Origin: Martelella endophytica
GTDB lineage: Bacteria; Pseudomonadota; Alphaproteobacteria; Rhizobiales; Rhizobiaceae
Reading direction: 5' to 3'
Length of the DNA: 64,000 nucleotides
Assembly: GCF_000960975.1 (NCBI RefSeq)
Contig: NZ_CP010803.1
Coordinates: forward strand, 1,825,944-1,889,943
In this document: piece after piece, positions 38,102-47,145 of the stretch
How positions within the stretch are numbered: position 1 is the first letter of the stretch
Layout of the letters: the number at the start of each line of letters is the position of its first letter
Position numbers and translations under genes: made by a program
Notes under the pieces: model-generated
Told to the model about the DNA's origin: nothing
What the model saw: only the letters and a program-made list of their open reading frames with translations
The model's database searches: none

Positions 38102-39085
38102 TCAGCGGGAGAGGTAGCGTTCGGCAAGCGCCACCGTGCCATCGGTAAAGCCGGTGCCGAGCGTTTCTGCCGTCGGGGTTTCGGAATGGGAGGCGAGCCA
38201 GGCGGTGAGCTGCATGCGCCGCAGCATGACGAACATCGGAAGGGCCGCCTCGTCCTTGGCGCTAAACGGCGCGACGCGGCGATAGCCCTCCACCCAGGCA
38301 TCCTGCAGCGTCGGGGCGACCGGGTCGGCCTCGAGAAAGCTGATGGCGGCGGCGAAGTCATAGGCAAACCAGCTCATGCCGCAGTCGTCAAAGTCGATCA
38401 CGGCAAGGCGGTTGCCATCGACGAGAAGATTGGCCGCGCGCATATCGCAATGGACGAGGCCAAAGCGATCCGGCTCCTCACCATAAGCCGCAAGCTTGCT
38501 AGCGAGACGGGTGTGAACCTTTTCCAGAATGGCCTTGCCATCGGCCGTCAGGCCCATGGCTGCGCGCCAGTCGCCCCAGTAGGCGCGTTCGCCCAGGATC
38601 GTGTCGAAATTCCAGACCTTGCGATCGAAGCCGGCCGGCTTTTGCCACATCTTCGCATGGGCATGAAGCCGGGCATTGATCTCGCCGAGCTTGCCATACC
38701 ATTTGGCGCCTTCGGCATCGGCATCCGGCTCGCTGCCCTTCAGATAGGTGAAGGCTACGGCGAAGCGTTCGGTGTCGCCATCGGAGAAAGAGGTCAGCAA
38801 GGCGCCGTCGACGGTCGGGATCGGTTCGGGCGTCTCGACCACCCCGTCGCGTCTCAGCGCCTCGATCCAGGCAAGCTCGGAGAGGATCTGTTCGCGGGTG
38901 TGATAGGCCGGACGATGAACGCGGATGATCATCCGTGTGTCGCCGTTTTCCGCCAGATAGGTTGCGTTTTCGGAGATGGTCAGCAGACGCACGCTGGCCG
39001 TTTCCGGCATGGCCCATTGCGGCAGTGCCGCGCGTATGCTGTTTTCCAGCCGGTCGAGAAATTCCTGATTGTAGAGCATGGGCAT
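38102..39085 (-). CDS. APH/choline-kinase-like phosphotransferase
   Basis: 327 residues. The aminoglycoside-phosphotransferase fold is marked by GLVHCDMRAANLLVDGNRLAVIDFDDCGMSW, read in two parts: catalytic HCDMRAANLL (about 216-225) and metal-binding AVIDFDDCG (about 232-240). ATP-site region: ENATYLAENGDTRMIIRVHRP. The fold includes hydroxylysine, ethanolamine, choline and homoserine kinases. With the phospho-lyase-like gene directly downstream, it probably phosphorylates an amino alcohol such as ethanolamine or hydroxylysine. Two starts are possible, ATG 39085 or ATG 39079. A 50-bp inverted repeat begins seven bases upstream. Confidence 0.85.
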   Translation of the reverse strand: MPMLYNQEFLDRLENSIRAALPQWAMPETASVRLLTISENATYLAENGDTRMIIRVHRPAYHTREQILSELAWIEALRRDGVVETPEPIPTVDGALLTSFSDGDTERFAVAFTYLKGSEPDADAEGAKWYGKLGEINARLHAHAKMWQKPAGFDRKVWNFDTILGERAYWGDWRAAMGLTADGKAILEKVHTRLASKLAAYGEEPDRFGLVHCDMRAANLLVDGNRLAVIDFDDCGMSWFAYDFAAAISFLEADPVAPTLQDAWVEGYRRVAPFSAKDEAALPMFVMLRRMQLTAWLASHSETPTAETLGTGFTDGTVALAERYLSR

Positions 39086-39091
39086 TCCGGT

Positions 39092-39141
39092 CTGTTGCTG
39101 ATTTTGTATTTACAACATAAAAATGTTGGAAATAGCAACAG
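39092..39141. promoter_or_regulatory. Nested inverted repeat at the kinase promoter
   Basis: Outer arms CTGTTGCT (39092-39099) and AGCAACAG (39134-39141) enclose ACAACAT/ATGTTG around an AAAA centre. The AT-rich setting and position directly before the kinase gene suggest an operator; the binding protein is not identifiable. Confidence 0.45.
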
Positions 39142-39346
39142 AAACCACACAGGGCGATGTGGGTATTTCAATAGGCTCTAGGGCACTTTGGGTGCGGAAA
39201 AATACCTTTAAGCTTCTGTTTACCCGTATAAATATCAAGTGGACGTTTCGGATTTTGCGGAGTGGGGCTTCGAAGGTAGCCGGGAATAAATGTTGAAGGT
39301 GCCATATTTTAGGCAGATGTGGTCAAATAATAAGCATTATTTTCTG

Positions 39347-39464
39347 TTGACTGAAATATGGACGGTGGATAGGCTGAAAATACAAACTGGCTACAGCGGC
39401 CAAAGGCAATCGCGCCTCGTTCGGTGCCCCCATTGAGGGGGCGCGGCGGGGCGTTTTTCGTTTT
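39347..39464 (+). promoter_or_regulatory. Promoter and attenuator-like leader of the amiC operon
   Basis: TTGACT (39347-39352) and TAGGCT (39370-39375) with a 17-base spacer give a plausible promoter. The leader then holds small hairpins (TGGC/GCCA near 39391; AGGC/GCCT near 39405) and a strong stem GTGCCCCC (39424-39431) with GGGGGCGC (39437-39444), followed at 39454-39464 by TTTTTCGTTTT. In an alternative 4-bp pairing the loop becomes ATTGAG, a hexaloop with A1 and G4 as in ANTAR RNA targets. The rest of the 395-bp gap (39086-39480) shows no gene. Confidence 0.5.
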
Positions 39465-39480
39465 CGGACAGGGCGTTATT

Positions 39481-40641
39481 TTGACCGGGACCTATCCCAT
39501 CACCTTGCTGTTTTCGGCCTCCGGCACCTACGCCGCGCTTGGGCGCGAGGCCGTGGCGGGCGCTTTGGCGGCGGTGGTCGAGGTCAATGCGGACGAGCAG
39601 CTGCGGGTGCGGCTGACGCCGACGCTCCTTGACCCGGAAGGTCAGGACCAGCGCTACGCCCAGCTTGCCGATCAGGCGCTGAGGGATGGCGCCCGCCACA
39701 TCGTCGGCACGATCACCTCGTCTGCGCGCAAGGAGGTCATCCCCGTGGTGGAGCGGCACGCCGCCCTGCTGTGGTATGCCTTTCCCTACGAGGGCTACGA
39801 AGCCAGTCATCATGCGCTCTATTTCGGCGCTTCTCCCAACCAGCACCTGCTGCCGCTGTTTTCGCATCTCCTGCCGCACCATGGCAGCCGGCCGTTCATC
39901 GTCGGCTCGAACTATATCTGGGGCTGGGAAATTGCCCGGATCGCCCGCGAACTCATCGAGGCGCGCGGCGGTGCGGTGCTCGGCGAACGTTACCTGCCGC
40001 TCGGGAATGTAAACTGCGAGCAGATCATCGCGGAAATCCGAGCGAAGAAGCCCGATTTCATCCTATCCAATCTCGTCGGCGAAAGCCTGCATGCCTTCCT
40101 GCGCGCCTATCACGCGCTCGGCCTTGAGGACGAAGACTTCCGACCCGAGCGGCGGCCGGTGGTTTCCTGCAACCTGACGGAAACCGATCTCGCCGTGGTT
40201 GGCGCCGCGGCGGAAGGGCACCTGACGGCTTCAGCCTATTTCGACGGGCTGGATACGGCGGCAAACCTTGCGTTCCGCGCCCGGATGGCAGAACGGCAGG
40301 GCAAGGGCAAGCCGATCTCGTCGTGCTTCGCCTCGGTCTATTCCGCCGTCCATATCCTTGCGCAGGCGATCGCCGAGGCCGGCTCGGACGATCCGCGTAT
40401 CGTGCGCGAAATCGTCACCGCCCGCCATTTCGACACGCCGCTCGGCAGGATCGCGGTCGATCCGGCAACCCAGCATGCGGATCTTACCCCGCATCTCGCA
40501 CGCGTCGGCGCCGACGGCAGCTTTCATATCGTTGCAAGCGGCGCCCGGCCTGTGCCGGCCGACCCCTATCTTGCCGGCGATGCAGCGCGCGAAGCTCTGG
40601 CCCAGCGCACCCGGCCCGAACCGCTGAGGGTGGTCAAATGA
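39481..40641 (+). CDS. amiC: AmiC-like amide/amine sensor, periplasmic-binding-protein fold without signal peptide
   Basis: 386 residues from a TTG at 39481 (MTGTYPITLLFSASGTYA). An earlier GTG at 39424 falls inside the leader hairpin and is unlikely. The protein has the type I periplasmic-binding fold of AmiC and urea-binding proteins (ADQALRDGARHIVGTITSSARKEVIPVVE; SNYIWGWEIARIARE) but no signal peptide, so it is cytosolic, as AmiC is. In Pseudomonas AmiC holds the ANTAR protein AmiR inactive until an amide binds. The overlap of its stop with the amiR start (ATGA) strongly supports the same partnership. The ligand is unknown; the operon suggests an amide or ethanolamine derivative. Confidence 0.85.
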   Translation: MTGTYPITLLFSASGTYAALGREAVAGALAAVVEVNADEQLRVRLTPTLLDPEGQDQRYAQLADQALRDGARHIVGTITSSARKEVIPVVERHAALLWYAFPYEGYEASHHALYFGASPNQHLLPLFSHLLPHHGSRPFIVGSNYIWGWEIARIARELIEARGGAVLGERYLPLGNVNCEQIIAEIRAKKPDFILSNLVGESLHAFLRAYHALGLEDEDFRPERRPVVSCNLTETDLAVVGAAAEGHLTASAYFDGLDTAANLAFRARMAERQGKGKPISSCFASVYSAVHILAQAIAEAGSDDPRIVREIVTARHFDTPLGRIAVDPATQHADLTPHLARVGADGSFHIVASGARPVPADPYLAGDAAREALAQRTRPEPLRVVK

Positions 40642-41216
40642 TGGAAAGACCCGATCTCGCGCTCTGGGACGCCGTCATCCTGCATCGCCCGCACCCTTCG
40701 GTCGATGCGCTGATGCGCCAGCTTGCGGTGCTGAACGTCTCCGCCCGCGCCGTCTGGCCTCAACTCGATGAGGCAGATGCCGCGGCCGATGTGGTGTTCT
40801 TCGATGCCGACAGCGGCCATGACGAACAGTTCCCCTGGCCGCCGGGCTTTGCGCCGATGCCGATGATCGCGCTGATCGGATCCGAGGCGCCGGGCCGCAT
40901 CGAATGGGCGATCCGTCAGGGCTCGAATGCGCATCTCCTGAAGCCCGTCGGTTCAACCGGCGTCTACAGCGCGCTTCTTGTGGCAGCCCATGCCTTTCAG
41001 TCGGTACGGGCCAAATCCGACGATATCCGCGTGCTCGAGAACCGGCTCAGCCAGCGTCCCTCAGTCGTCCATGCGGTGATCGTGCTGATGCGACAAGGCG
41101 CGCGCGACGAGGCTGCGGCGATGAAGACGCTGCGCTCGATCGCGATGAACTGGCGCATGACCATCGAGGAAGCCGCCGAAACCATTTGCAACAACGAGCG
41201 CCAGCGCGGCGCGTGA
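40638..41216 (+). CDS. amiR: ANTAR-domain antiterminator, AmiR type
   Basis: 192 residues from the ATG at 40638, overlapping amiC by four bases. The N-terminal half is a degenerate receiver-like domain (WDAVILHRPHPSVDALMRQL; KPVGSTGVYSALLVAAHAF) that lacks the phosphoacceptor set. A short coiled coil (about 130-147) and the C-terminal ANTAR helices follow (AVIVLMRQGARDEAAAMKTLRSIA and MTIEEAAETICNNE, about 150-190). ANTAR proteins bind paired RNA hairpins and prevent terminator formation. Its likely target is the hairpin/T-tract leader upstream of amiC. The longer frame starting at 40323 is a shadow inside amiC. Confidence 0.88.
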   Translation: MMERPDLALWDAVILHRPHPSVDALMRQLAVLNVSARAVWPQLDEADAAADVVFFDADSGHDEQFPWPPGFAPMPMIALIGSEAPGRIEWAIRQGSNAHLLKPVGSTGVYSALLVAAHAFQSVRAKSDDIRVLENRLSQRPSVVHAVIVLMRQGARDEAAAMKTLRSIAMNWRMTIEEAAETICNNERQRGA

Positions 41217-41237
41217 GAAGCACAAGGAGAACAGCAC

Positions 41238-42131
41238 GTGTCAGTGACGGAAGGTTTTGCGCCCTATGGCGAGTACCAGACCTGGTACCGGATCACCGGC
41301 GATCTGAAATCCGGCAAGCCGCCGTTGATCGTCGTCCATGGCGGGCCGGGTTGCACGCATGACTATGTCGACAGCTACAAGGATGTGGCCGAGAGCGGCC
41401 GTGCCGTCATCCACTATGACCAGGTCGGCAACGGCAAGTCGACGCATCTGCCGGAAAAGGGCGCTGACTTCTGGACCGTCGATTTCTTCAAGGCCGAGCT
41501 TCACAACCTCATCGACCATCTCGGCATCCGTGACGCCTATTGCGTTCTCGGCCAGTCCTGGGGCGGCATGCTTGGTTCGGAATTTGCGATCGACAGGCCG
41601 GACGGTCTGAAGGCGCTGGTGATTGCCAATTCGCCGGCCGCCATGGAGACCTGGATTTCCGAGGCGAACCGCCTGCGCAAGGCGCTCCCCGGCGGCGTGC
41701 ACGAAACGCTCCTGAAGCACGAGCAGGCCGGCACCACCGACAGCGCCGAATACAAGGCGGCGACCGATGTGTTCAACCAGAACCACGTCTGCCGCATCGT
41801 GCCGATGCCGCCCGAGGTCAAGCACACCTTCGACCAGATCGACGCCGATCCGACTGTCTACCACACCATGAACGGGCCGAATGAGTTCCACGTCGTCGGC
41901 ACGATGAAGGACTGGTCGGTGGTCGGCAAGCTGCACGCGATTACAGCGCCGACCTATCTTGTCTCCGGTCGCCATGACGAGGCGACGCAGGCCTGCGTCA
42001 CCCCCTTCCTGAACGAGATCCCGGACGTCCGCTGGACGGTGTTTGGCAACTCCTCCCACATGCCGCATGTCGAAGAGCGGGCTGCCTGCATGGCCGCAGT
42101 CGTCGCTTTTCTTGATGAGAAGGCCGGCTGA
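41238..42131 (+). CDS. Proline-iminopeptidase-family hydrolase / L-amino acid amidase
   Basis: 297 residues from a GTG at 41238 with AAGGAG eight bases upstream. Alpha/beta hydrolase: oxyanion hole [11 protein letters not shown] (about 34-44), nucleophile GQSWGG (Ser about 110), acid in SGRHDEAT, His in NSSHMPHVE. The 290-310-residue size and these motifs match the group that holds bacterial L-amino acid amidases and proline amide hydrolases as well as iminopeptidases. Placed between amiCR and the importer, it is expected to cleave an imported amide or peptide. No signal peptide, so cytosolic. Confidence 0.87.
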   Translation: MSVTEGFAPYGEYQTWYRITGDLKSGKPPLIVVHGGPGCTHDYVDSYKDVAESGRAVIHYDQVGNGKSTHLPEKGADFWTVDFFKAELHNLIDHLGIRDAYCVLGQSWGGMLGSEFAIDRPDGLKALVIANSPAAMETWISEANRLRKALPGGVHETLLKHEQAGTTDSAEYKAATDVFNQNHVCRIVPMPPEVKHTFDQIDADPTVYHTMNGPNEFHVVGTMKDWSVVGKLHAITAPTYLVSGRHDEATQACVTPFLNEIPDVRWTVFGNSSHMPHVEERAACMAAVVAFLDEKAG

Positions 42132-42171
42132 CCGGTCCGAAACCCTGAACGAAAACAAAGGAACAGCAGCA

Positions 42172-43866
42172 ATGACACGCATGCACCGAAATCTACGCAA
42201 GGCCGGAGCGGCACTCGCGCTTGGCCTCCTCGCCCAGACCGCGCTTGCCGGATCGGCAGGCGCCCAGGATCGCGCCGCGCTTCTGGAAGAACACAGCGGC
42301 GGCACGATGACGCTTTCGGCCGTCTCCGCCGCCGGCACCATCGATCCGCACGTCAACTACACCGCCGAGTTCTGGCAGGTGTTCCAGATGCTCTATGACG
42401 GGCTGGTGAAGTTCAAGCAGGCCTCGCGCGCCGAGGGTTACGAGATCGTTCCGGACCTCGCCGAAGCCATTCCGGAGCCGGAAGACGGCGGCAAGACCTA
42501 TGTCTTCAAGCTGCGCGACGGCATCAAGTTCGCCGATGGCTCCGATGTGACGGCGGAAGATGTCGTCGCCTCGTTCCAGCGCATTTTCAAGATCCACGGG
42601 CCGACGTCGGGCTCGTTCTACAACAACATCGTCGGCGCCGATAAGTGCCTCGAAGATGCCGAGAACTGCACGCTGGAGGGCGGGATCGTTGCCGACGAGG
42701 ACGCCGGCACCATAACCTTCCACCTGATGCAGCCGGATTCGGAATTCTTCGACAAGCTCGCCGTGCCACATGCCTCGATCCTGCCGGCCGAAACCGCCGC
42801 GACCGATTCCGGTACGAACTATATTCCTGGCACTGGCGCCTACATGATCGAAAGCTACGATCCGAACGACAAGATGGTGCTGAAGCGCAATCCCGCGTTC
42901 AAGGAGTGGAGCGTTGCCGCCCAGCCGCAGGGGTTCCCGGATGAGATCATCTACCGCTTCGGCATGAACGAGGAAGCCGCGATCAACGCCATCCAGAACG
43001 GCCAGATCGACTGGATGTTCGATCCGCCGCCGGCCGATCGCCTGAACGAACTCGGCACGCAGTATGCCGAGCAGGTGCATGTCAATCCGCTGGCCGCCTT
43101 CTGGTATGCGCCGATGAACACCAACCTCGCGCCCTTCGACAATGTGAAGGTCCGTCAGGCGGTAAATTACGCCATCGACCGCAATGCGCTGGTGAATATC
43201 TACGGTGGCCAGGTGCTTGCCCAGCCGACCTGCCAGATCCTGCCGCCGGATTTCCCCGGCCATGAAGACAACTGCATCTACACTCAGGATCCGGGCACGA
43301 CATGGTCGGCGCCGGATATGGACAAGGCCAAGCAGCTTGTCGAGGAAAGCGGTACGGCTGGCCAGAAGGTGACGGTTGTTGCCGAGGACACCGCGACCTC
43401 GCGCGCCGTCGGTACCTATCTGCAGAGCGTTCTGTCGGAGCTCGGTTATGATGCGACGATGCAGGCGATCTCGCCGAACATCCAGTTCACCTACATCCAG
43501 AACACCGACAACAACGTGCAGATCTCGGTCTCGCAGTGGTTCATGGACTATCCGCAGGCCTCGAACTTCCTGAACGTGCTGCTTTCCTGCGCCTCGTTCA
43601 CGCCGGGCTCGGATGCCTCGATCAACATTGCCGGCTACTGCAACGAGGATATCGACGCCAAGATGGCGGAAGCGATGCAGACGGCGGTGACCGATCCGGA
43701 AAGCGCCAACAAGCTGTGGGCGGAAGTCGACAAGGCGTTCATGGAACAGGCGCCCGTTGCGCCGCTGTTCACCCCGAAGAACGTCGACTTCACCTCCAAG
43801 CGCGTCGGCAACTTCATCTTCTCCAACCAGTTCCGCTGGGTCATCGACCAGTCCTGGGTGCAGTAA
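42172..43866 (+). CDS. ABC transporter substrate-binding protein, peptide/nickel family (SBP family 5)
   Basis: 564 residues from the ATG at 42172 (AAAGGA upstream). The signal peptide KAGAALALGLLAQTALAGSAGA likely cleaves before QDRAAL. Family 5 landmarks: DGLVKFKQ near residue 75, the conserved FKLRDGIKFADGSDVTAEDVV (about 105-125), VRQAVNYAIDRNALV (about 330), and a C-terminal lobe ending VIDQSWVQ. It binds a peptide or another polar solute in the periplasm. The four transporter genes follow after a gap containing an inverted repeat. Confidence 0.92.
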   Translation: MTRMHRNLRKAGAALALGLLAQTALAGSAGAQDRAALLEEHSGGTMTLSAVSAAGTIDPHVNYTAEFWQVFQMLYDGLVKFKQASRAEGYEIVPDLAEAIPEPEDGGKTYVFKLRDGIKFADGSDVTAEDVVASFQRIFKIHGPTSGSFYNNIVGADKCLEDAENCTLEGGIVADEDAGTITFHLMQPDSEFFDKLAVPHASILPAETAATDSGTNYIPGTGAYMIESYDPNDKMVLKRNPAFKEWSVAAQPQGFPDEIIYRFGMNEEAAINAIQNGQIDWMFDPPPADRLNELGTQYAEQVHVNPLAAFWYAPMNTNLAPFDNVKVRQAVNYAIDRNALVNIYGGQVLAQPTCQILPPDFPGHEDNCIYTQDPGTTWSAPDMDKAKQLVEESGTAGQKVTVVAEDTATSRAVGTYLQSVLSELGYDATMQAISPNIQFTYIQNTDNNVQISVSQWFMDYPQASNFLNVLLSCASFTPGSDASINIAGYCNEDIDAKMAEAMQTAVTDPESANKLWAEVDKAFMEQAPVAPLFTPKNVDFTSKRVGNFIFSNQFRWVIDQSWVQ

Positions 43867-43895
43867 CTCCTTGTCGAACGTCTTCCCTCACACGC

Positions 43896-44047
43896 GCGTC
43901 ATCCTCGGGCTTGACCCGAGGATCCAAGCACCTTCGGTCGCGAGCGGTGTTTCGAGTGAGGGATGACGGTGAGATATGCTCGCAAAACGCCAACTAAGCC
44001 AGAGTAGCGGCGGGATTAGATCCTCGGGTCAAGCCCGAGGATGACGC
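43896..44047. repeat. Inverted repeat between binding-protein and permease genes
   Basis: GCGTCATCCTCGGGCTTGAC (43896-43915) is mirrored by GTCAAGCCCGAGGATGACGC (44028-44047), a perfect 20-base inverted match. Each arm also holds its own small palindrome (CCTCGGG and CCCGAGG). This sequence type recurs between rhizobial genes. Here it can fold the 255-base spacer into a long stem that protects the binding-protein message. Confidence 0.85.
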
Positions 44048-44121
44048 CCGTAAAATGGCTGATCTGTAAAAACATCGCAGGGCGTCTTCGCCCTGCCATA
44101 TCCAACACGAGACCCGTGCCC

Positions 44122-45144
44122 ATGACAGACGCCACGATACCAGCACCGACGGCAAAACCAGCCCGCCGCGCCGGGCAGAGCCCGATGCGCCGCGCCTGGC
44201 TGATCCTGTCGCGCGACAAGGCGGCGATCGGCGCGTTCATTCTGCTGGTGGTCATCGTGCTCGCCTGTCTGGCCGCACCGCTTTACGCTCAATATGTCGC
44301 CAAGACCGATCCGTTCCGATCGAATATTTCCGGCAGCATCGAGATCGACGGCAAGTCGGAAAAGATCATGCAGGCCTCGACCACTGGTCTCGGCCTTGGC
44401 GTCACCCCCATTGGCCCGACATGGCACGCGCAATACATGCTCGGCGCCGACAATCAGGGCCGCGATGTCGCAGCGCGTCTGCTTTACGGCGGACGAAATT
44501 CGCTCCTGATTTCCTCGGCGGCGACGCTAATCTGTCTGGTGCTCGCCGCGGCCATTGGCATTTCGGCGGGCTTCTTCGGCGGCTGGGTGGACATGGTTCT
44601 GTCGCGCATTCTCGAGGTGCTCTGGGCCTTTCCGGTCTATCTTCTGGCCATATCGCTCTCCATCGTGCTGCTGTCGCAGACCATCGTCCTTGGTCCGTTC
44701 GAAATCACATCCGGCAGCCTCGTCCTGCCGATCGTCATTATCGGCATCATCTATGTGCCCTATATCGCCCGGCCGGTGCGCGGGCGGGTGCTGTCGCTCC
44801 GCGAAAGCGAATTCGTGCTGGCCGCAAAAGGCCTCGGCATTCCGCGCTGGCGCATCCTGATCAAGGACATCCTGCCGAATGTGACGACGACGCTGATCGT
44901 CTACATCCCCATCATGATGGCACTCAACATCGTCACGGAATCGGCGCTCTCCTTCCTCTCCATAGGCGTCCAGCCGCCGGATGCGAGCTGGGGCACGATC
45001 ATTCAGGACGGGCAGGGGCTGCTCTACACCCGGCCGATGGTGGCGCTCGCCCCCGGCATCTCGATCGTGCTGACCGTGCTGGCGCTGAATGTGCTCGGCG
45101 ACAGCGTGCGCGACGCACTCGACCCCAGAACCAAGCTGCGCTGA
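44122..45144 (+). CDS. ABC transporter permease, DppC/OppC type
   Basis: 340 residues from the ATG at 44122. A cytosolic N-terminus with Arg-rich stretch precedes the first span (GAFILLVVIVLACLAAPLYAQYV), a large periplasmic loop, and the five-span core; GADNQGRDVAARLLYGGRNSL is the DppC/OppC signature and LAAKGLGIPRWRILIKDILPN the cytosolic EAA loop. Here the C-type permease precedes the B-type, the reverse of the usual dpp order. Confidence 0.92.
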   Translation: MTDATIPAPTAKPARRAGQSPMRRAWLILSRDKAAIGAFILLVVIVLACLAAPLYAQYVAKTDPFRSNISGSIEIDGKSEKIMQASTTGLGLGVTPIGPTWHAQYMLGADNQGRDVAARLLYGGRNSLLISSAATLICLVLAAAIGISAGFFGGWVDMVLSRILEVLWAFPVYLLAISLSIVLLSQTIVLGPFEITSGSLVLPIVIIGIIYVPYIARPVRGRVLSLRESEFVLAAKGLGIPRWRILIKDILPNVTTTLIVYIPIMMALNIVTESALSFLSIGVQPPDASWGTIIQDGQGLLYTRPMVALAPGISIVLTVLALNVLGDSVRDALDPRTKLR

Positions 45145-45154
45145 GGAAAAGCCC

Positions 45155-46126
45155 ATGATCTTCGCCATCCTTCAGCGTCTCGGCCAGATGGTCTTCGTGC
45201 TCTTCGGCATTTCCGCGCTGGTCTTCCTGATCTTCTTCGCCACGCCGGGCTCCGACCCCGCCGCCCGCATCGCCGGCCGCAATGCCGCGCAGGAGACGGT
45301 GCAGGCGATCCGCAAGGATTTCGGCTTCGACAAGCCGCTGCCGGTGCAATACGGCATCATGATGAAGAAGCTCTTCATCTCCCGCGACCTGACCTCCTTC
45401 GTCAATCGCGGGCTGACGGTGGTGCCGCAGGTGATGCGCGCCGCCCCCATCACGCTGTCGCTTGTCGCGGGTGCGGCGGTGCTCTGGGTGTTCGGCTCCA
45501 TCTTCGTCGGGGTGATCGCGGCGCTGACCCGCGACAGTATCATCGACAAGGGGCTGATGATCCTCGCCCTCATCGGTGTCTCGATGCCGGTGTTCTGGCT
45601 GGGCGAGCTGATGAACCTCGTCTCGCAGAGCCGGTTTCACGATACCTGGCTGTTCTCCTGGGTGCCGGGCCTTGGCTACAAGCCGTTCTTCGACGGTCCC
45701 TGGCTCTGGTTCAAGACGCTGGTGATCCCGTGGTTCACGCTCGCAGCCCTCTATATCGGCATTTACGGCCGCGTCCTGCGTGCCAATCTCGTTGAAGCCT
45801 ATCAGGAGGACTATATCCGCACCGCCCGCGCCAAGGGGCTCTCCCCATCACGGGTGATGCTGCGCCATGCGCTGCGCATGTCGATGATCCCCTTCGTCAC
45901 CATGTTCGGGCTCGATTTCGGCGTTCTGGTCGGCGGTGCCGCGCTTCTGACTGAGGTCGTGTTCGGCCTGAACGGCGTCGGCCGGCTCACCTATCAGGCG
46001 ATGCTGAACCTCGATCTGCCAATGATCCTTGCCACCGTCATGTATGCGTCCTTCTTCGTCGTCGTCACCAATGCCGTTGTCGATATTCTCTATGTCGTAC
46101 TCGATCCGCGGGTGAGGGAACACTGA
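45155..46126 (+). CDS. ABC transporter permease, DppB/OppB type
   Basis: 323 residues from the ATG at 45155 (GAGGAAAA upstream). First span QMVFVLFGISALVFLIFFATPGSDPAARIAG, then the OppB signature with FGFDKPLPVQYG; EAA loop TARAKGLSPSRVMLRHALRMSM. Six spans. Partner of the DppC-type permease 10 bases upstream. Its stop overlaps the next start (TGATG), showing translational coupling with the ATPase gene. Confidence 0.92.
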   Translation: MIFAILQRLGQMVFVLFGISALVFLIFFATPGSDPAARIAGRNAAQETVQAIRKDFGFDKPLPVQYGIMMKKLFISRDLTSFVNRGLTVVPQVMRAAPITLSLVAGAAVLWVFGSIFVGVIAALTRDSIIDKGLMILALIGVSMPVFWLGELMNLVSQSRFHDTWLFSWVPGLGYKPFFDGPWLWFKTLVIPWFTLAALYIGIYGRVLRANLVEAYQEDYIRTARAKGLSPSRVMLRHALRMSMIPFVTMFGLDFGVLVGGAALLTEVVFGLNGVGRLTYQAMLNLDLPMILATVMYASFFVVVTNAVVDILYVVLDPRVREH

Positions 46127-47145
46127 TGGAAACCAGACCACCACTTCTCGATGTTCAGGGCCTCTCGGTCTCCTTTGCCTCCGATCGCGGCCGGGTGAAG
46201 GCCATTGACGATGTCTCCTTCAGTGTCGATGAGGGCGAAATCCTGTCGATCGTCGGTGAATCCGGCTCCGGTAAATCGGTGACGCTATTGTCGCTGCTTG
46301 GCCTCAACGATCCGAAGACGACTTTTGTGGACGGCGCCGTCTCCTTCAAGGGCAAGCGCATCCTCGAAATGCCCGACCGTGAACTGCGCCGCATCCGCGG
46401 CAAGGAAATCGGCCTGATCTCGCAGGATCCGATGACGGCGCTGACGCCGGTCTACACGATCGGCTGGCAGATCGCCGAGCAGGTGCGCACGCACGAAAAC
46501 ATCTCCAAGAGGGCCGCCCGCGCGCGGGCCGTCGAGCTGCTCGCCTCCGTTGGGCTGCCGAACCCGAACGAGGCGGTGGACCGCTATCCGCACCAGCTTT
46601 CCGGCGGCATGCGCCAGCGCGCCGTCATCGCCATGGCGCTGTCCTGCAGTCCTTCGCTTCTCGTCGCCGACGAGCCGACGACGGCGCTTGACGTGACGGT
46701 GCAGGCGCAGGTGCTGGACCTACTCTTGAAGCTGCGCGACGAGTTCGGCTCGGCTATCATCCTCATCACCCACGACATGGGCGTGGTCGCCGAGGTCGCC
46801 GACCGGGTGCACGTCATGTATGCCGGCCGCATGGTCGAAAAGGGCACGACCGCCGAGGTCTTCGATCATCCGATGCATCCCTATAGCTGGGGCCTGATGG
46901 CCTCGATCCCGCCGCTTTCCGGCGAGAAGCTCGCCCGCCTGCCATCCATTCCCGGCATGCCGCCGACGCCCGGCGCCATTCCCGAGGGCTGCGGCTTCGC
47001 ACCGCGCTGTCGCTTCGCGCGGCCGGCGTGCAACAGCCGGCCGCCTGTCCAGCGCATCGGCGACCAGACGGCGCTCTGCGTGCTGGAAGGGGAGGAGCGG
47101 GCAGCAGCTCGCCGCGAAGTTCTGGCGCATGAGGTTACAGCATGA
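46126..47145 (+). CDS. ABC transporter ATPase, DppD/OppD type
   Basis: 339 residues. Walker [10 protein letters not shown] (about 43-51), signature [15 protein letters not shown], Walker [13 protein letters not shown], switch His ITHDMG, and the C-terminal oligopeptide/dipeptide transporter extension with the [14 protein letters not shown] cysteine cluster (in many homologues an iron-sulfur site). Starts in the stop of the DppB-type gene and overlaps the next ATPase gene by four bases. Confidence 0.94.
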   Translation: METRPPLLDVQGLSVSFASDRGRVKAIDDVSFSVDEGEILSIVGESGSGKSVTLLSLLGLNDPKTTFVDGAVSFKGKRILEMPDRELRRIRGKEIGLISQDPMTALTPVYTIGWQIAEQVRTHENISKRAARARAVELLASVGLPNPNEAVDRYPHQLSGGMRQRAVIAMALSCSPSLLVADEPTTALDVTVQAQVLDLLLKLRDEFGSAIILITHDMGVVAEVADRVHVMYAGRMVEKGTTAEVFDHPMHPYSWGLMASIPPLSGEKLARLPSIPGMPPTPGAIPEGCGFAPRCRFARPACNSRPPVQRIGDQTALCVLEGEERAAARREVLAHEVTA

